From: Candidatus Jordarchaeum madagascarense
GTDB taxonomy: Archaea > Asgardarchaeota > Jordiarchaeia > Jordiarchaeales > Jordiarchaeaceae
Direction: 5' to 3'
Length of the DNA: 6,047 nucleotides
Assembly: GCA_019056875.1 (NCBI GenBank)
Contig: DXJA01000102.1
Span: 1 to 6,047 of the forward strand
Made by a program: the position numbers and the translations under genes. Shown one piece after another: positions 4,929 to 6,047 of the stretch. Under the pieces are notes generated by a model. That model did no database searches and was not told the origin of the DNA. It saw only the letters and a list, made by a program, of their open reading frames with translations. Positions within the stretch are counted from its first letter, which is position 1, and the number at the start of each line of letters is the position of its first letter.

Positions 4929-6047
4929 TCAATTTTTAGCTTCTTCTCTCAAAGCCCTTTTCAAGATTTTACCAATGGAACTCATTGGAAGCTCTTTTCT
5001 GAATTCCACCATCTTAGGCACTTTATACGGCGCAAGTTTTTCCTTACAATAACTGATTATCTCTGTTTCCGTGACTTTTCCCTCGTATTCGGGTTTCAGT
5101 ACAATGTATGCTTTAACTAATTCGCTTCCCAGCCTTTCTGGATTTGGTACTCCTACCGCTGCGGCAAACTCAACTGATGGAATTTCGTAAAGAACATCAT
5201 CAATCTCTTTCCCAAAAACGTGGTAACCAGATACATTTATCATATCCTTTTTGCGGTCAATAAGATAGAAGTAACCGTCCTCATCCATTTTTACGATATC
5301 TCCGGTGTAGAGCCAGCCATCCCTTAGAGTATTTGCGGTCTCATCTGGCATGTTTAGATATCCCTTAAAAATTTGCGGTCCTCGAATTATAAGTTCACCG
5401 GGCTTGCCCACAGGCTTTTCCACCCCTGTAACCAAGTCAACGACTGTGGCCTCAGTATCTGGTAGAGGTAAACCAACGCTTCCATTTTTCCGCATGCCAC
5501 CCCAAGGATTAGACATAGCCATAGGGGAAGCTTCGGTAATTCCGTAAGGCACAATGACTTTAGAGCCGGTTTTAGTCTCCCATTCGTTAGCCAACTCTGG
5601 GGGTGGCGCTGCCGCGCCGCAGACACAGATTTTGAGTGAACTGAAATCCGTTTTTTCAAAGTCGGGATGATTCAAAAAACCCATGTAAGTAGCTGGGACT
5701 CCCGCGAATATATTGACTTTATGTTTACCAAAATTTTTTAACATAGTATCAAGATCTCGAGGATTCGGTATACAGATTGATGTTCCCTGATTAGTAACCA
5801 CAAGATGTAATGTACTGTTTCCTCCAGTGTGAAATGGCGGGAACATCGATTGAATTACTGTTTTGCCTTTTTCCCAGTACTCTTGAGTCCATACTTTGAA
5901 TTGTATTGCGTTAGCAACAATATTGTAGTGGGTGAGTATAGCGCCTTTCGGGACTCCTGTTGTTCCTCCAGTGAAATATATCGCGGCAGGGTCTTCTCTT
6001 ACGTTTATTTTGATTTTGGGCGGTTTTGGTGGGTTGGTTTCCACTAA
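4929..6047 (-). CDS. AMP-forming acyl-CoA synthetase, copy 2 (5' end outside the window)
   Basis: The last 372 residues of a second ANL-superfamily synthetase are visible; the reading frame is open to the right edge. A GTG at 6044 is internal (the Val of LVETN) and not a start. By homology with copy 1, about 180 N-terminal residues lie beyond the edge. Core motifs are intact: FTGGTTGVPKG, YGITEASPM, LYTGDI, DRKKDMINVSG and SSIGKILKR with the catalytic Lys. It is about 75% identical to synthetase 1 over the visible part. Differences cluster in the probable acyl-binding region: GGNSTLHLVVTNQGTS versus GGNGAFHLVFINLAAY, CGAAAPPPE versus SGSVALPPE, and MAMSNPWGG versus IGLCNPWGG. This suggests a shifted substrate range. 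It is convergent with amidohydrolase copy 2 across a 110-bp gap, mirroring unit 1. Confidence 0.92.
   Translation of the reverse strand, partial: LVETNPPKPPKIKINVREDPAAIYFTGGTTGVPKGAILTHYNIVANAIQFKVWTQEYWEKGKTVIQSMFPPFHTGGNSTLHLVVTNQGTSICIPNPRDLDTMLKNFGKHKVNIFAGVPATYMGFLNHPDFEKTDFSSLKICVCGAAAPPPELANEWETKTGSKVIVPYGITEASPMAMSNPWGGMRKNGSVGLPLPDTEATVVDLVTGVEKPVGKPGELIIRGPQIFKGYLNMPDETANTLRDGWLYTGDIVKMDEDGYFYLIDRKKDMINVSGYHVFGKEIDDVLYEIPSVEFAAAVGVPNPERLGSELVKAYIVLKPEYEGKVTETEIISYCKEKLAPYKVPKMVEFRKELPMSSIGKILKRALREEAKN
5989..6047. repeat. 59-bp perfect direct repeat, copy B (right end of window)
   Basis: Identical to 3175-3233 and reaching the last base of the window. The perfect match starts abruptly at 5989 inside synthetase 2, where the neighbouring sequence toward the ATP-binding motif differs from copy A at many synonymous positions. 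Confidence 0.9.

Larger units (their letters stand above)
1157..6047. repeat. Tandem duplication of an amidohydrolase/acyl-CoA synthetase convergent module
   Basis: Two units in the same orientation: 1157-3770 and 3982 to the right edge. The offsets between equivalent points are 2825 bp (amidohydrolase starts) and 2820 bp (synthetase stops). Gene order, convergent orientation, convergent gap length (109 and 110 bp) and part of the amidohydrolase promoter are preserved. No transposase, terminal inverted repeats or target duplications flank the units. Protein divergence of 22-25% indicates an old duplication, with local patches of much higher DNA identity. Confidence 0.85.

Noticed and set aside
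5387..5659. Minus-strand frame of 90 codons overlapping synthetase 2 in another frame
   Set aside because: It overlaps the core of the adenylation domain and has a biased, non-protein-like composition; a shadow of the real gene.
1157..6047. Mobile element as the cause of the duplication
   Set aside because: No transposase, integrase, terminal inverted repeat or target-site duplication was seen around either unit; simple unequal recombination is sufficient.

Overview
The window looks archaeal. All five genes have a candidate TATA-like element centred about 46-53 nt before the chosen start codon. All five also have a Shine-Dalgarno-like GGAGG or GGTGG sequence 5-6 nt before the start, and the convergent gaps hold oligo-T tracts rather than clear hairpins. 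Base composition is moderately AT-rich, with very AT-rich gaps. The lineage cannot be fixed from sequence alone. An uncultured anaerobic or heterotrophic archaeon is my best guess, with a bacterium not excluded. Both window edges cut through genes.

Layout. At 1-94 (minus) is the 5' end of a nitronate monooxygenase-like flavoprotein gene. Upstream of it on the same strand, at 273-962, is a short crotonase-family (enoyl-CoA hydratase/isomerase) gene. A divergent promoter region (963-1156) separates this from a tandemly duplicated module of about 2.8 kb. Each module unit is a plus-strand amidohydrolase-2/ACMSD-like gene converging on a minus-strand AMP-forming acyl-CoA synthetase gene. Unit 1 covers 1157-3770 (280 aa and 553 aa). 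Unit 2 covers 3982 to the window end (278 aa, and the last 372 residues of the second synthetase). The two amidohydrolases are about 78% identical and the two synthetases about 75% identical over the visible part, both by hand count.

How the genes may work together (inference). The synthetases would activate a carboxylic acid to its CoA thioester at the cost of ATP. The crotonase would hydrate, isomerise or hydrolyse an acyl-CoA. The nitronate monooxygenase-like protein would be an FMN oxidoreductase. The amidohydrolase-fold proteins would act on a carboxylate or cyclic substrate. This suggests a CoA-linked catabolic locus with an unknown substrate.

The most notable points are as follows. 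Both amidohydrolase copies lack the N-terminal HxH metal ligands and have Gln at the usual third His position, yet are strongly conserved. Divergence between duplicates is patchy, with a diverged amidohydrolase N-terminus and near-identical DNA patches. A 59-bp perfect repeat lies in synthetase 1 and at the extreme right end of the window, suggesting recent gene conversion or an assembly breakpoint. No RNA genes, CRISPR arrays, insertion sequences or integrase genes were seen, and no gap between genes exceeds 300 bases.
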